The notes beneath the pieces were generated by a model. The model saw nothing but the letters and a program-made list of their open reading frames with translations. It was not told the DNA's origin and did no database searches. A DNA stretch of 64,000 nt from Oceanihabitans iliipiscarium (lineage in GTDB: Bacteria; Bacteroidota; Bacteroidia; Flavobacteriales; Flavobacteriaceae), in contig NZ_JBHUOV010000001.1 of assembly GCF_042686125.1 (NCBI RefSeq), positions 1,302,001 through 1,366,000 of the forward strand, given 5' to 3'. The translations under genes and the position numbers were made by a program. Shown here one piece after another: positions 1 through 9,000 of the stretch (positions within the stretch are counted from its first letter, which is position 1; the number at the start of each line of letters is the position of its first letter).

Positions 1-851
1 TAAGTGCTTCAGAAATCGCAGGTGTTTTATCTGCTGAAGATGTTTTTGGTTCTGCAGATGTGAAATCTATTGGAGCGAGTAATGATTTAAAAATTACAAC
101 AAAATATAAAATTAATGAAACTTCTGGCGAGGTCGATGAAGAAATAAGATCAAAGCTTTATAATGCTTTACAACCTCACTTAACTAATATTAGCTATGAT
201 GAGTTTAAAGATTTAAACGATGTCACTAAACAAATCGGTGTCATGGAGTCTTATAAGGTAAGTCCTTCTATTGCAGATGATATTAAACAAGCTTCATTCT
301 GGGCCATTTTAGGATCTTTAATTGTTGTATTCTTATATATCTTATTCCGTTTTAAAAGATGGCAATTCTCACTTGGTGCAGTGGCAGCAGTATTCCATGA
401 TGTATTAATCGTTCTAGGAATCTTCTCTCTAACGTACAAGTTTATGCCTTTTACAATGGAAATTGACCAAGCGTTTATTGCAGCGATCTTAACTGTAATT
501 GGATATTCGTTAAATGATACTGTGGTTGTGTTTGATAGAATTCGTGAATTCTTTAACGAACACACCTCTTGGCCATTTGATAAAGTCATCAATGCCTCAT
601 TAAGCAGTACATTAAGTAGAACTTTAAACACCTCTTTAACCACATTAGTGGTATTATTAGCCATTTTCATTTTTGGTGGAGATTCTATTAGAGGCTTTAT
701 GTTCGCCTTAATTGTAGGTGTAATTGTAGGGACATACTCATCGTTGTTTATTGCAACGCCAATCATGTACGATTCAGTAAAGAAAGCTGGCGATGCTACA
801 GATGCTTTAAAAGTGAAAGAAAAAGAAGTTGAAGAAGACGCTAAAGCTTAA
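1..851 (+). CDS. secDF: Protein translocase SecDF, C-terminal (SecF) part, 5' truncated
   Basis: This is the C-terminal end of the inner-membrane SecD/SecF protein, which uses the proton gradient to help the SecYEG translocon release exported proteins. The frame is open from base 3, so the gene begins before the window; the GTG at 60 is an internal valine. The visible part is SecF-like: a periplasmic domain, then five or six hydrophobic segments with the conserved stretch GYSLNDTVVVFDRIRE followed by SLSRTLNTSLTT, a signature of SecF and RND-related proteins. A short charged tail (VKEKEVEEDAKA) ends the protein. Fusion of SecD and SecF in one chain is usual in Bacteroidota, but the SecD half is outside the window. 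A strong terminator follows at 875-906. Confidence 0.93.
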   Translation, partial: SASEIAGVLSAEDVFGSADVKSIGASNDLKITTKYKINETSGEVDEEIRSKLYNALQPHLTNISYDEFKDLNDVTKQIGVMESYKVSPSIADDIKQASFWAILGSLIVVFLYILFRFKRWQFSLGAVAAVFHDVLIVLGIFSLTYKFMPFTMEIDQAFIAAILTVIGYSLNDTVVVFDRIREFFNEHTSWPFDKVINASLSSTLSRTLNTSLTTLVVLLAIFIFGGDSIRGFMFALIVGVIVGTYSSLFIATPIMYDSVKKAGDATDALKVKEKEVEEDAKA

Positions 852-874
852 ACCTTAACTTCATTAAAATATAA

Positions 875-906
875 AACCTTTCAGTATCCTGCTGAAAGGT
901 TTTTTT
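875..906 (+). terminator. Intrinsic terminator of secDF
   Basis: A perfect 10-bp stem (AACCTTTCAG / CTGAAAGGTT) with a 7-nt loop runs directly into a T tract, 24 bases after the secDF stop codon. Confidence 0.9.
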
Positions 907-920
907 ATGTCTTTATTTTG

Positions 921-1043
921 GGCGTTCCCAAGACTATAAGTCTTGGTCAGGCTTTCCGCAGTCGCTTTTTTTGATTTGTCCTTCTGCACTACACTGCAGA
1001 ATCCATAAAAAAGAGCTCCAACAAATGCGTCAATCCTTAACGC
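921..1043 (-). repeat. Dispersed intergenic repeat, copy A (inverted relative to copy B)
   Basis: Read on the minus strand this element starts GCGTTAAGGATTGACGC and ends CGGAAAGCCTG, a variable hairpin, then GGGAACGCC. About 95 bases are nearly identical to copy B at 2767-2897, which lies in the opposite orientation on the other side of the DUF192-lgt pair. Within it is a small palindrome, CTGCAGTGTAGTGCAG. With the A/C-rich stretch that follows, it fills most of the 324-bp gap between secDF and the DUF192 gene. It has no coding potential. Confidence 0.85.
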
Positions 1044-1123
1044 AAAATAGCATTGAAATTAAATAGACATTATTTATTAAACCTTAAGGTATAAATGTTG
1101 TTTGCAAAGCAGTGCTTTATTAT

Positions 1124-1175
1124 ACTAACACCTCAACAACAAACAACCCAACAACAAACACCTCAACAACAAAAC
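1124..1175. repeat. Low-complexity CAACAA / AACACC tract
   Basis: An imperfect tandem run of CAACAACAAAC and AACACCTCAAC words lies just after the DUF192 stop codon. A related TGTTGTTGGGTTGTT stretch occurs near 3150-3172 beside yidD. This is probably slippage-prone non-coding DNA; no gene or regulatory site is seen in it. Confidence 0.6.
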
Positions 1176-1664
1176 CTACTCTTTACGATATTCCATTCTG
1201 TCACCAACTTCTAAACGCCATTTTTCAGCAAGTCCAGCATTAACTTCTAGTACATATTGAGCAGGCACTTTAGAAGGTAACGACGACTCATCTAACGGAT
1301 TTGCATTTTCTTGAAAACTCACAATAAATTGGTTGTCATCTAAATAGATTAAATCTAATGGAATTCGCGTGTTTTTCATATAAAAGAAACGTTCACGCAT
1401 TGTAGGAAACACAAACAACATGCCTTGGTTGTCTTGCATAGAATTTCTATACATTAAACCCGTTTGCACATCGTAATCAGTATCCGCAATTTCTATATCT
1501 AATTTAGAAACAATAGAGTCTGTTATCGCTTTGTAAAGGGTTAACTCACCTTCTTTTTTAAAGGTGATTTCAATAGGCTTTATGACCTTTTTTTCTTCTT
1601 TACAGGAAGTCAGTAATAGTGAAGCGCAAAAAAGTGTAGTTGTAAGTAAGTGTATTTTTTTCAT
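1176..1664 (-). CDS. DUF192 family lipoprotein
   Basis: This small exported protein belongs to the DUF192 family (COG1430), whose biochemical role is unknown. The ATG at 1664 is chosen because it gives a clean lipoprotein signal (MKKIHLLTTTLFCASLLLTSC) with the lipidated Cys at the end of LLLTSC. A longer reading from 1691 would only translate the adjacent REP-like repeat. The family core is visible: DVQTGLMYRNSMQDNQGMLFVF, an acidic-aromatic middle (MKNTRIPLDLIYLDDNQF), and a C-terminal YVLEVNAGLAEKWRLEVGD. About 162 residues is normal for the family. It lies immediately downstream of lgt, the enzyme that would lipidate it, although a REP doublet separates the two genes. Confidence 0.85.
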   Translation of the reverse strand: MKKIHLLTTTLFCASLLLTSCKEEKKVIKPIEITFKKEGELTLYKAITDSIVSKLDIEIADTDYDVQTGLMYRNSMQDNQGMLFVFPTMRERFFYMKNTRIPLDLIYLDDNQFIVSFQENANPLDESSLPSKVPAQYVLEVNAGLAEKWRLEVGDRMEYRKE

Positions 1665-1673
1665 GATAAATGT

Positions 1674-1743
1674 CAGGTCGAGCGCAGTCAAGACCTACTT
1701 TTTAAATGGTAATTTTTAAGCTCTCGACTGCACTCGAGAAGGC
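1674..1743. repeat. REP-like doublet between lgt and the DUF192 gene
   Basis: Two inverted copies of one short unit face each other: TCGAGCGCAGTC at 1678-1689 and GACTGCACTCGA at 1726-1737, differing by one base after reverse complementation. Each is itself embedded in an imperfect palindrome (AGGTC...GACCT and TCTCGA...TCGAGA). The arrangement resembles paired REP elements. Confidence 0.7.
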
Positions 1744-1751
1744 CTTTTATT

Positions 1752-2678
1752 TTAATGAACTGCATTTTTAGGTTTGTAAACAAACATAAAGTACAATCCA
1801 ATAGCAATAAAAGGAAGGCTTAGCCACTGTCCTGTGTTTAAAGCCCAAGTGGCACGTTCGTCAACTTGTGCTTCTTTAACAAATTCTACAAAGAATCTAA
1901 CCGTCCATAAAAGGACTAAAAACAGACCAAATAAAAACCCTGTTTGATTGCCTTTATTGGTTTTTGTGTAGAAATACCATAAAATTAAAAAGACAAAGAT
2001 ATAACTGACAGATTCGTATAATTGTGCAGGATGCCTAAAAGGCACAGCATCTAATAAATTTTGAAATTGCGGATTACTAGCAATGGCGTTATAGGCTTCT
2101 TTTGGGTCTTGAATACCAGTAAGTTTTACCGCTTCTCTAGGGTTATATTCTTCTTGAATAAAACGAACACCAAAATTAGAATTTGTTTCTTTTCCAATAA
2201 TTTCTGAGTTAATAAAATTCCCTAAACGTATAAAAATGGCACCAGAAGCGACAGGAATGACTACGCGATCTAGAATCCACATTAAAGATTTGTACTTGTA
2301 TTTTCTTCGGTATAAATACATGCCAATAATTATCCCAATAGCTGCACCATGACTTGCTAAACCTTGAAAGCCAGTAAATTCAAATTCTGGCACAAAACGG
2401 AAGGGTAAAAAGATGCTAAAAAAATCTTGTGAAATTAATTCAGATTGGTAAAATAACACATGACCTAAGCGTGCGCCAAGCATAGTGGCAATAATAGTAT
2501 ATAAAAAAAGAGGATCGAGATAGTCTAGACTTACTTGCTCTCTTTTAAAAATGCGTTTCATGATTTGTAACCCTAATAGAAAGGCAATAATCCACATGAC
2601 ACTATAAAAGTGAAGTTTAAAGTTGCCAACAATGTCAATGCCTGTTAACGGATTCCAATCAAATATTAATGAATACAT
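1752..2678 (-). CDS. lgt: Prolipoprotein diacylglyceryl transferase
   Basis: Lgt attaches diacylglycerol from phosphatidylglycerol to the lipobox cysteine of prolipoproteins in the inner membrane, the first step of lipoprotein maturation. The 308-residue product has about seven hydrophobic segments. Its hallmarks are the SHGAAIGIIIGMYLYRRK region, the Lgt signature around RLGNFINSEIIGKET (Arg, Asn and Glu in the conserved order), and HPAQLYESVSYIFVFL near residue 215. A loop of about 40 residues between the signature and the HPAQLYE motif is a common insertion in Bacteroidota homologues. Many lipoproteins are encoded in this window. Confidence 0.96.
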   Translation of the reverse strand: MYSLIFDWNPLTGIDIVGNFKLHFYSVMWIIAFLLGLQIMKRIFKREQVSLDYLDPLFLYTIIATMLGARLGHVLFYQSELISQDFFSIFLPFRFVPEFEFTGFQGLASHGAAIGIIIGMYLYRRKYKYKSLMWILDRVVIPVASGAIFIRLGNFINSEIIGKETNSNFGVRFIQEEYNPREAVKLTGIQDPKEAYNAIASNPQFQNLLDAVPFRHPAQLYESVSYIFVFLILWYFYTKTNKGNQTGFLFGLFLVLLWTVRFFVEFVKEAQVDERATWALNTGQWLSLPFIAIGLYFMFVYKPKNAVH

Positions 2679-2766
2679 AGTTTTTATTTTCTGATGGTAA
2701 ATATAGCACTTATGCTGAATTTAAATGAAACTCTTTTATAGGATTAACGTTATTTTATTATTTAGC

Positions 2767-2897
2767 GCGTTAAGGATTGACGCATTTGTTGGAGCTCTTT
2801 TTTGTGGATTCTGCAGTGTAGTGCAGAAGGACAAATCAAAAAAAGCGACTGCGGAAAGCCTGGCGCTACGCAGCTTGGCGAAGTAGGGAAACGCCCC
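2767..2897 (+). repeat. Dispersed intergenic repeat, copy B
   Basis: This is the partner of copy A (921-1043) in inverted orientation, lying between yidD and lgt. It starts GCGTTAAGGATTGACGC, shares the CTGCAGTGTAGTGCAG palindrome and CGGAAAGCCTG, then carries a different hairpin (GGCGCTACGCAGCTTGGCG) before GGGAAACGCCCC. Only the terminal hairpin differs strongly between copies. No open reading frame of note is present. Confidence 0.85.
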
Positions 2898-2905
2898 AAA
2901 AGAAA

Positions 2906-3139
2906 TTAATCTTCCTTTTCAGGAACAGGGTCGTAACCACTTTTTCCCCAGGGATGACAGCTAAAGATCCGTTTGAGTGCTAACTTTCCACCTTTAAGTA
3001 AACCGTGTTTTTCTAGGGCTTCTTTTGAATAATGCGAACAGGTTGGTTGAAATCGACACGTCGCAGGTGTTAATGGAGAAATTAGCGTTTGATAGATTTT
3101 GATGAGAATTAGAAATGGATATATTAAAATTTTTTTCAC
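2906..3139 (-). CDS. yidD: Membrane protein insertion efficiency factor YidD
   Basis: YidD is a small, probably membrane-associated protein that aids membrane-protein insertion together with YidC. The 77-residue product shows the whole family pattern: an amphipathic N-terminus (LIYPFLILIKIYQTLISPLTP), the cysteine motif CRFQPTCSHYSKEAL, then HGLLKGGKLALKRIFSCHPW and GYDPVP near the end. The start is a GTG (minus strand, 3137-3139), which fits the usual N-terminus. No yidC, rnpA or rpmH lies next to it, unlike the classical arrangement. Confidence 0.93.
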   Translation of the reverse strand: MKKILIYPFLILIKIYQTLISPLTPATCRFQPTCSHYSKEALEKHGLLKGGKLALKRIFSCHPWGKSGYDPVPEKED

Positions 3140-3168
3140 GAATTGTTGATTTGTCTGTTGTTGGGTTG

Positions 3169-3531
3169 TTAAGTTTTTAAAAAATGATTCCGTAAAGCGT
3201 TAATTTTATTTGTGATAGATTCTATTTCTTTTCTAAGATCAAGATAACTCTCGTTTGTTATTAAACTTAATTCTTTAGAAATAATTGCTTGATTTAACAA
3301 CTCAATCGCGGAACCATAAGCAATAGTCATAAAGTGTGCTTTGTCTTTTGATGTCAACCTAGAGGTGCCTTCTGCAATATTTGAAGAAATTGAAACAGAG
3401 CATCTTCGCATTTGAGAAGACAAACCAAATTTTTCTCTACTAGGAAAGAGACCACTTATTTTATAAATTTTAATAGCAAGTTGAGTACTTTCTTTCCAAA
3501 CTTCTAATTTTTCAAAAGAATATTTGTGCAT
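3169..3531 (-). CDS. Four-helix-bundle protein (S23 / 23S rRNA intervening-sequence protein family)
   Basis: The 120-residue protein begins YSFEKLEVWKESTQLAIKIY and contains LSSQMRRCSVSISSNIAEG, the diagnostic motif of the four-helix-bundle family first described from 23S rRNA intervening sequences. Homologues are common as free-standing genes in Bacteroidota and their function is unknown. There is no rRNA here, so this is not an rRNA insertion. It sits between cysS and yidD on the same strand and is preceded by an 8-bp tandem repeat, which suggests a mobile or recently inserted gene rather than a stable operon member. Confidence 0.85.
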   Translation of the reverse strand: MHKYSFEKLEVWKESTQLAIKIYKISGLFPSREKFGLSSQMRRCSVSISSNIAEGTSRLTSKDKAHFMTIAYGSAIELLNQAIISKELSLITNESYLDLRKEIESITNKINALRNHFLKT

Positions 3532-3567
3532 TGTGTTTTATTTAATCACAAATATAGAATATTTTCT

Positions 3568-3607
3568 AAACACCTAAACACCTAAACACCTAAACACCTA
3601 AACACCT
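3568..3607. repeat. Tandem repeat, five exact copies of AAACACCT
   Basis: Five uninterrupted head-to-tail copies of an 8-bp unit lie upstream of the four-helix-bundle gene and just past the cysS stop codon. Perfect copies suggest slippage-driven copy-number variation. Confidence 0.95.
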
Positions 3608-3620
3608 TTACAATTTTATA

Positions 3621-5102
3621 CTAATTAGTCGAAAAAGTAGTCCCTTCTTTACCATCTTTAAGTTGAATGCCTGCAGCTGCTAATTCGTTTCTAATTTTAT
3701 CAGACATCGCAAAGTCTTTATTTGCTCTGGCTTCCTGACGTAATTGAATTAAAAGTTCTACAGCGCTAGAAAGTTTATCAGTTCCTGAGTCTTCTTTAGT
3801 CACATTTTCGAGGCCTAAAATATCGAAAACAAAACTGTGCATAGTTGATTTTAATTCAGATAAATCATCTTTAGAAATAGTGGCCGATTCATCTTTGACT
3901 TGATTAATAAATTTAACAGCCTCAAATAAAGTGGCAATTAAAATAGGTGTGTTAAAGTCGTCGTTCATGGCATCATAACATCTTTGCTTCCAATCAGAAA
4001 CAAGAAATGTAGAAGTAGAAGCCGTTGGCAAGCCATCCATTAAATTAATTGCATCTAGAAGTTTGAAGAAGCCTTTTTCGCTAGCTAAGAGACCATCATT
4101 AGTGAAATCTAAAATGCTTCTGTAATGCGCTTGAAGCATAAAGAATCTTGCGACACTTGGCGAATAGGCTTTAGTGATATGAGGATTCTTTCCAGAGAAA
4201 ATCTCATTAGGTAAAATAAAATTACCAGTAGATTTTGCCATTTTTTTGCCATTCATAATAAGCATATTGGCATGCATCCAATAATTTACTGGCGATTGGT
4301 TTTTAGCAGCTTCATTTTGTGCAATTTCACATTCGTGATGCGGAAATTTTAAATCCATTCCACCACCATGAATATCAAAACGATCGCCTAAATATTTAGT
4401 GCTCATGGCTGTACATTCTAAGTGCCAGCCAGGAAAACCATCGCTCCAAGGAGAAGGCCAACGCATAATGTGTTGTGGTTCGGCTTTTTTCCAAAGAGCA
4501 AAATCTTGAGGGTTCTTCTTATCGCTTTGGCCATCAAGTTCACGTGTGTTATGAATAAGATCTTCTAATTTACGCTTGCTTAAAATGCCATAATTTTTAG
4601 ATTCGTTATACTTGTGAACATCAAAATAAACGGAACCATTAACTTCGTAAGCAAAACCATTTTCAATTATAGTTTTTATAAGTTCTATTTGTTCAATAAT
4701 ATGACCAGTTGCAGTTGGCTCTATGCTAGGTGGTAAAAAGTTGAATGTATTTAAGATATTATGAAAGTCTACTGTGTAGCGTTGCACGACTTCCATTGGT
4801 TCAATTTCTTCTAAACGTGCTTTTTTTGCAATACGATCTTCACCAACATCGGCATCATTTTCTAGATGTCCAGCATCAGTAATATTTCTTACATAACGGA
4901 CTTTGTAGCCTAAATGAAGAAGATAGCGATAAATGACATCAAAAGACATAAACGTTCTTACATTACCCAAATGCACATTACTATACACTGTTGGTCCGCA
5001 AACATACATGCCAACATATCCAGCATTTATGGATTTAAAAATGTCCTTTTCTCCTGAGAGTGTATTGTATATCTTTATGTTTTGATGATCGTATAGTGGC
5101 AT
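3621..5102 (-). CDS. cysS: Cysteine--tRNA ligase
   Basis: CysS charges tRNA-Cys with cysteine in the cytoplasm. It is a class I synthetase of normal length (493 residues). The HIGH-type motif appears as VHLGNVRTF after the zinc-binding CGPTVYSNVHLGN. Other zinc ligands are in GFPGWHLECTAMS and FPHHECEIAQNEA, and the KMSKS loop reads KMAKSTGNF. The C-terminal anticodon-binding helices follow (AVELLIQLRQEARANKDFAMSDKIR is typical). It is likely co-transcribed with folE, whose stop lies 24 bases upstream. Confidence 0.97.
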   Translation of the reverse strand: MPLYDHQNIKIYNTLSGEKDIFKSINAGYVGMYVCGPTVYSNVHLGNVRTFMSFDVIYRYLLHLGYKVRYVRNITDAGHLENDADVGEDRIAKKARLEEIEPMEVVQRYTVDFHNILNTFNFLPPSIEPTATGHIIEQIELIKTIIENGFAYEVNGSVYFDVHKYNESKNYGILSKRKLEDLIHNTRELDGQSDKKNPQDFALWKKAEPQHIMRWPSPWSDGFPGWHLECTAMSTKYLGDRFDIHGGGMDLKFPHHECEIAQNEAAKNQSPVNYWMHANMLIMNGKKMAKSTGNFILPNEIFSGKNPHITKAYSPSVARFFMLQAHYRSILDFTNDGLLASEKGFFKLLDAINLMDGLPTASTSTFLVSDWKQRCYDAMNDDFNTPILIATLFEAVKFINQVKDESATISKDDLSELKSTMHSFVFDILGLENVTKEDSGTDKLSSAVELLIQLRQEARANKDFAMSDKIRNELAAAGIQLKDGKEGTTFSTN

Positions 5103-5126
5103 ACCAATAAATAATTACTATTTACA

Positions 5127-5804
5127 TTAAAATTTAGTCTCTAATTTTATATAATCTAAGAATTCTCTACGGGTTTCTTTTTCTTTAAATTTCCCTCCAA
5201 ATTCGCTAGTTACAGTACTGCTTTCAATATCTCTAATTCCTCTAGAATTAACACATAAATGCTTGGCGTCAATCACACAGGCAACATCTTTAGTATTTAA
5301 TACAGTTTGTAATTCTTTAACAATTTGAATAGTTAAACGTTCTTGTACTTGAGGGCGTTTAGCAAAATAATCAACAATACGATTCATTTTGGAAAGGCCG
5401 ACAACTGTGCCATTTGAAATATAAGCTACGTGTGCTTTACCTACAATGGGAAGTAAATGATGTTCGCAAGTTGAATATAAAGTGATATTCTTTTCAACCA
5501 GCATTTCACCATATTTATATTTATTTTCAAAAGTGGATGCGTTAGGTTTGTTCTTTGGGTTTAGTCCTCCAAAGAGTTCTTTAACAAACATTTTAGCAAC
5601 TCGATTAGGCGTGCCATTAAGGCTGTCGTCTTTTAAGTCAAGCCCTAAAGTTTCCATGATATGTCTTACGTCATCCTTTATGATATCAATTTTTTCTTCA
5701 TTTGTTAATGCGAAAGCATCTTTACGCATAGGTGTATTTGAAGAAGTTCCAATATGATCATCTCCTAGTGAATCAAATTCGTCCAATTGGCTTTCTAATT
5801 TCAT
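5127..5804 (-). CDS. folE: GTP cyclohydrolase I
   Basis: FolE converts GTP to 7,8-dihydroneopterin triphosphate, the entry step to folate and pterins. The ATG at 5804 (MKLESQLDEFD) is preferred over an upstream start at 5834. Family motifs include the zinc/active-site stretch CEHHLLPIVGKAHVAYI, the conserved GLSKMNRIVDYFAKRPQVQERLT, and DAKHLCVNSRGIRD with the third zinc ligand Cys. About 225 residues is typical. A -7-like box TATCTTTG lies on the minus strand just upstream (near 5832-5839). The product could feed both folate synthesis (folP is at 25.3 kb) and the PTPS-family enzyme at 35.0 kb. Confidence 0.96.
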   Translation of the reverse strand: MKLESQLDEFDSLGDDHIGTSSNTPMRKDAFALTNEEKIDIIKDDVRHIMETLGLDLKDDSLNGTPNRVAKMFVKELFGGLNPKNKPNASTFENKYKYGEMLVEKNITLYSTCEHHLLPIVGKAHVAYISNGTVVGLSKMNRIVDYFAKRPQVQERLTIQIVKELQTVLNTKDVACVIDAKHLCVNSRGIRDIESSTVTSEFGGKFKEKETRREFLDYIKLETKF

Positions 5805-6011
5805 TATATTAAATAATATTATTATAGTCTGCAAAGATAAGTAATTCCATTCTGTTATAGTTTGAAATTTTCATACATTTAATTTCATTGCATTTTAACT
5901 TATTTTCTGCTATTTTTTTCTTAATTTTCAAGACTATTTATATATAGTGCAAATTTCTATATATTCATAAGTATTAAATTGTAGTTATTATTATTAATAA
6001 AAATTCTTTTC

Positions 6012-9000
6012 ATGAAAAGATTATTAACACTAGCCTCCCTACTTTTTATCAATTTTATATATGCTCAAGGTCCAGGTTGTCCCAATGTTAATGCTGGTCC
6101 GTCACAAGTTGATTTAGATTGTAATACACTATGTACAAACTTATCTGCAACTTTTTTAGAGACAGGTGAAACCACCTCTTATAGTGTGTCTTCAATTCCT
6201 TTTAATCCACCATCAAATTTTAATGGATTAGCGAATCAATTATTTGTTAGTACAGATGATATTTGGAGTGGAATCGTGAATTTGCCTTTTGAGTTCTGTT
6301 TTTTTGGTGTCAATTATAATCAAATTGTGGTAGGTTCAAATGGTGTACTTAGTTTTGATGTTTCCAATGCAAATACAGGAAATGAATGGGCGTTTACACA
6401 ATCTTTACCTAATAATACTAATCCAACTTTGGCTGAGGCAAATATTTTTGGAGCAGGACACGATATAGATCCTGCCGCAAGTGCAGGAACGCATGAAATT
6501 GGTTGGGAAGTAAAAGGAACTGCACCATGTAGAACATTTGTTGTGAGCTATTTCAACGTTGCTAATTTTTCATGTAATGCACTAAAGAATTTTCAACAAA
6601 TGGTGTTGTATGAAGGTACAAATACTATAGAAGTTTATATATTAGACAAACCAACATGTTTTACTTGGAATAGTGGAAATGCAGTAATTGGAATCCAAAA
6701 TCCAGCAGGAACAGTTGCTTATACGCCACCTGGTAGAAATACAGGAAACTGGTCAGCTTCTGTTGAAGCTTGGCGTTTTACACCAAATGGATTGCCTAAC
6801 TATGCAGTCACTTGGTACGATGGAAGTGGTAGTGTGATTAGTAATTCACCAACAGTAAACGTTTGCCCTTCAGCAGATGAGAGTTTTACAGTTGAAGTAG
6901 AATATACGAACTGTGATGGAAGCACATTTACAGATAGTGATTCTGTATTAGTAACGGTTGATGATCCAACAGATCCTTCTTTTAATATGACAGCAACTTG
7001 TGATGGTGGAACAGCTACTATTACTGGTGATGGAGGCGGAATGTTTAGTTTTAATCCTCCACCTGGAGATGGTGCAGTTATTGATCCGATTACAGGAACC
7101 GTAACAGGAGGAACCTCTGGTACGACTTATTCTATACAATATTCAACACCTGGAAATTGTGATAACAGTATCGAAACTGTAACTGCATTATCAACTGGAG
7201 ATGCATCATTTACGATGACTGCAACTTGCGATGGAGGAACAGCAACAATTACAGGTGATTTAGGCGGAACGTTTTCTTTTAACCCTGCACCAGGTGATGG
7301 AGCAGTGATAGATCCGACTACTGGAACGGTAACGGGCGGAACTTCCGGAACAACGTATACAATAGAATATGCCACCTCAGGAGCGTGTGCTGATGATAGT
7401 ACCGAAACAGTGACTGCGTTATCTACTGGAGATGCCTCATTTACGATGACTGCAACTTGCGACGGAGGAACAGCAACAATTACAGGTGATTTAGGCGGAA
7501 CATTTTCTTTTAACCCTGCACCAGGTGATGGAGCAGTGATAGATCCGACGACTGGAACGGTAACAGGCGGAACTTCCGGAACAACGTATACAATAGAATA
7601 TGCCACCTCAGGAGCGTGTGCTGATGATAGTACCGAAACAGTAACTGCGTTATCTACTGGTGATGCCTCATTTAATATGACTGCAACTTGTGATGGTGGA
7701 ACAGCAACAATAACGGGTGATACAGGAGGGGCTTTTACTTTTAACCCTGTGCCAGGCGATGGGGCTTCAATAGATCCTACGACTGGAACGGTAACAGGAG
7801 GAACTTCAGGAACAACTTATACAATAGAATATGCCACTACAGGTTCATGTGCAGCAGATAGCACTGAAACAGTAACCGTACTTGCTTCTGAAGATGCAAC
7901 ATTTAACATGACAGCAACTTGTGATGGAGGAACAGCGACAATTACCGGTGATTTAGGTGGAACCTTTGCTTTTAATCCAGCGCCAGGAGATGGGGCTTCA
8001 ATAGATACTGCAACAGGAACGGTAACAGGCGGAACCTCAGGATCAAGTTATACAATAGAATATACAACCTCAGGCACTTGCCCAGAAACAACTACAGAGA
8101 ATGTTACTGTGTTATCCACAGATGATGCATCATTTACAATGAATCCAACTTGTGATGGAGGAACAGCAACAATAACCGGAACAGTTGGCGGAACCTTTGC
8201 TTTTAATCCGGCACCAGGAGATGGAGCTTCAATAGATACCGCAACAGGAACGGTAACAGGCGGAATCTCAGGTTCAACTTATACTATAGAGTATACAACA
8301 TTAGGAACATGTCCAGATACTAGCACCGAAATGGTGACCGTACTATCTACTGGTGATGCCTCATTTAATATGACCGCAACTTGTGATGGAGGGACAGCAA
8401 CAATAACTGGAACTACAGGAGGGGCTTTTACTTTTAACCCTGTGCCAGGTGATGGGGCAGTTATAGACCCTACGACTGGAACGGTAACAGGCGGAACTTC
8501 CGGAACAACTTATACAATAGAATATGCCACTACAGGTTCATGTGCAGCAGATAGCACAGAAACAGTAACCGTACTTGCTTCTGAAGATGCAACATTTAAC
8601 ATGACCGCAACTTGTGATGGAGGAACAGCGACAATTACCGGTGATTTAGGCGGAACCTTTGCTTTTAATCCAGCGCCAGGCGATGGGGCTTCAATAGATA
8701 CCGCAACAGGAACGGTAACAGGCGGAACCTCAGGATCAAGTTATACAATAGAATATACAACCTCAGGCACTTGCCCAGAAACAACTACAGAGAATGTTAC
8801 TGTGTTATCCACAGATGACGCTTCATTTACAATGAATCCAACTTGTGATGGAGGAACAGCAACAATAACCGGAACAGTTGGCGGAACCTTTGCTTTTAAT
8901 CCGGCACCAGGAGATGGAGCTTCAATAGATACTGCAACAGGAACGGTAACAGGCGGAACTTCCGGAACAACTTATACAATAGAGTATACAACATTAGGAA

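Noticed and set aside
251..766. Minus-strand 171-codon open frame within secDF
   Set aside because: It lies wholly antisense to the conserved SecF region and its translation has no recognisable pattern.
3169..3531. 23S rRNA intervening sequence suggested by the four-helix-bundle gene
   Set aside because: No rRNA sequence surrounds the gene; family members are commonly free-standing in this phylum.
3561..3610. Possible CRISPR-like array at the AAACACCT repeats
   Set aside because: Units are 8 bp, contiguous and without spacers; no cas gene is nearby.
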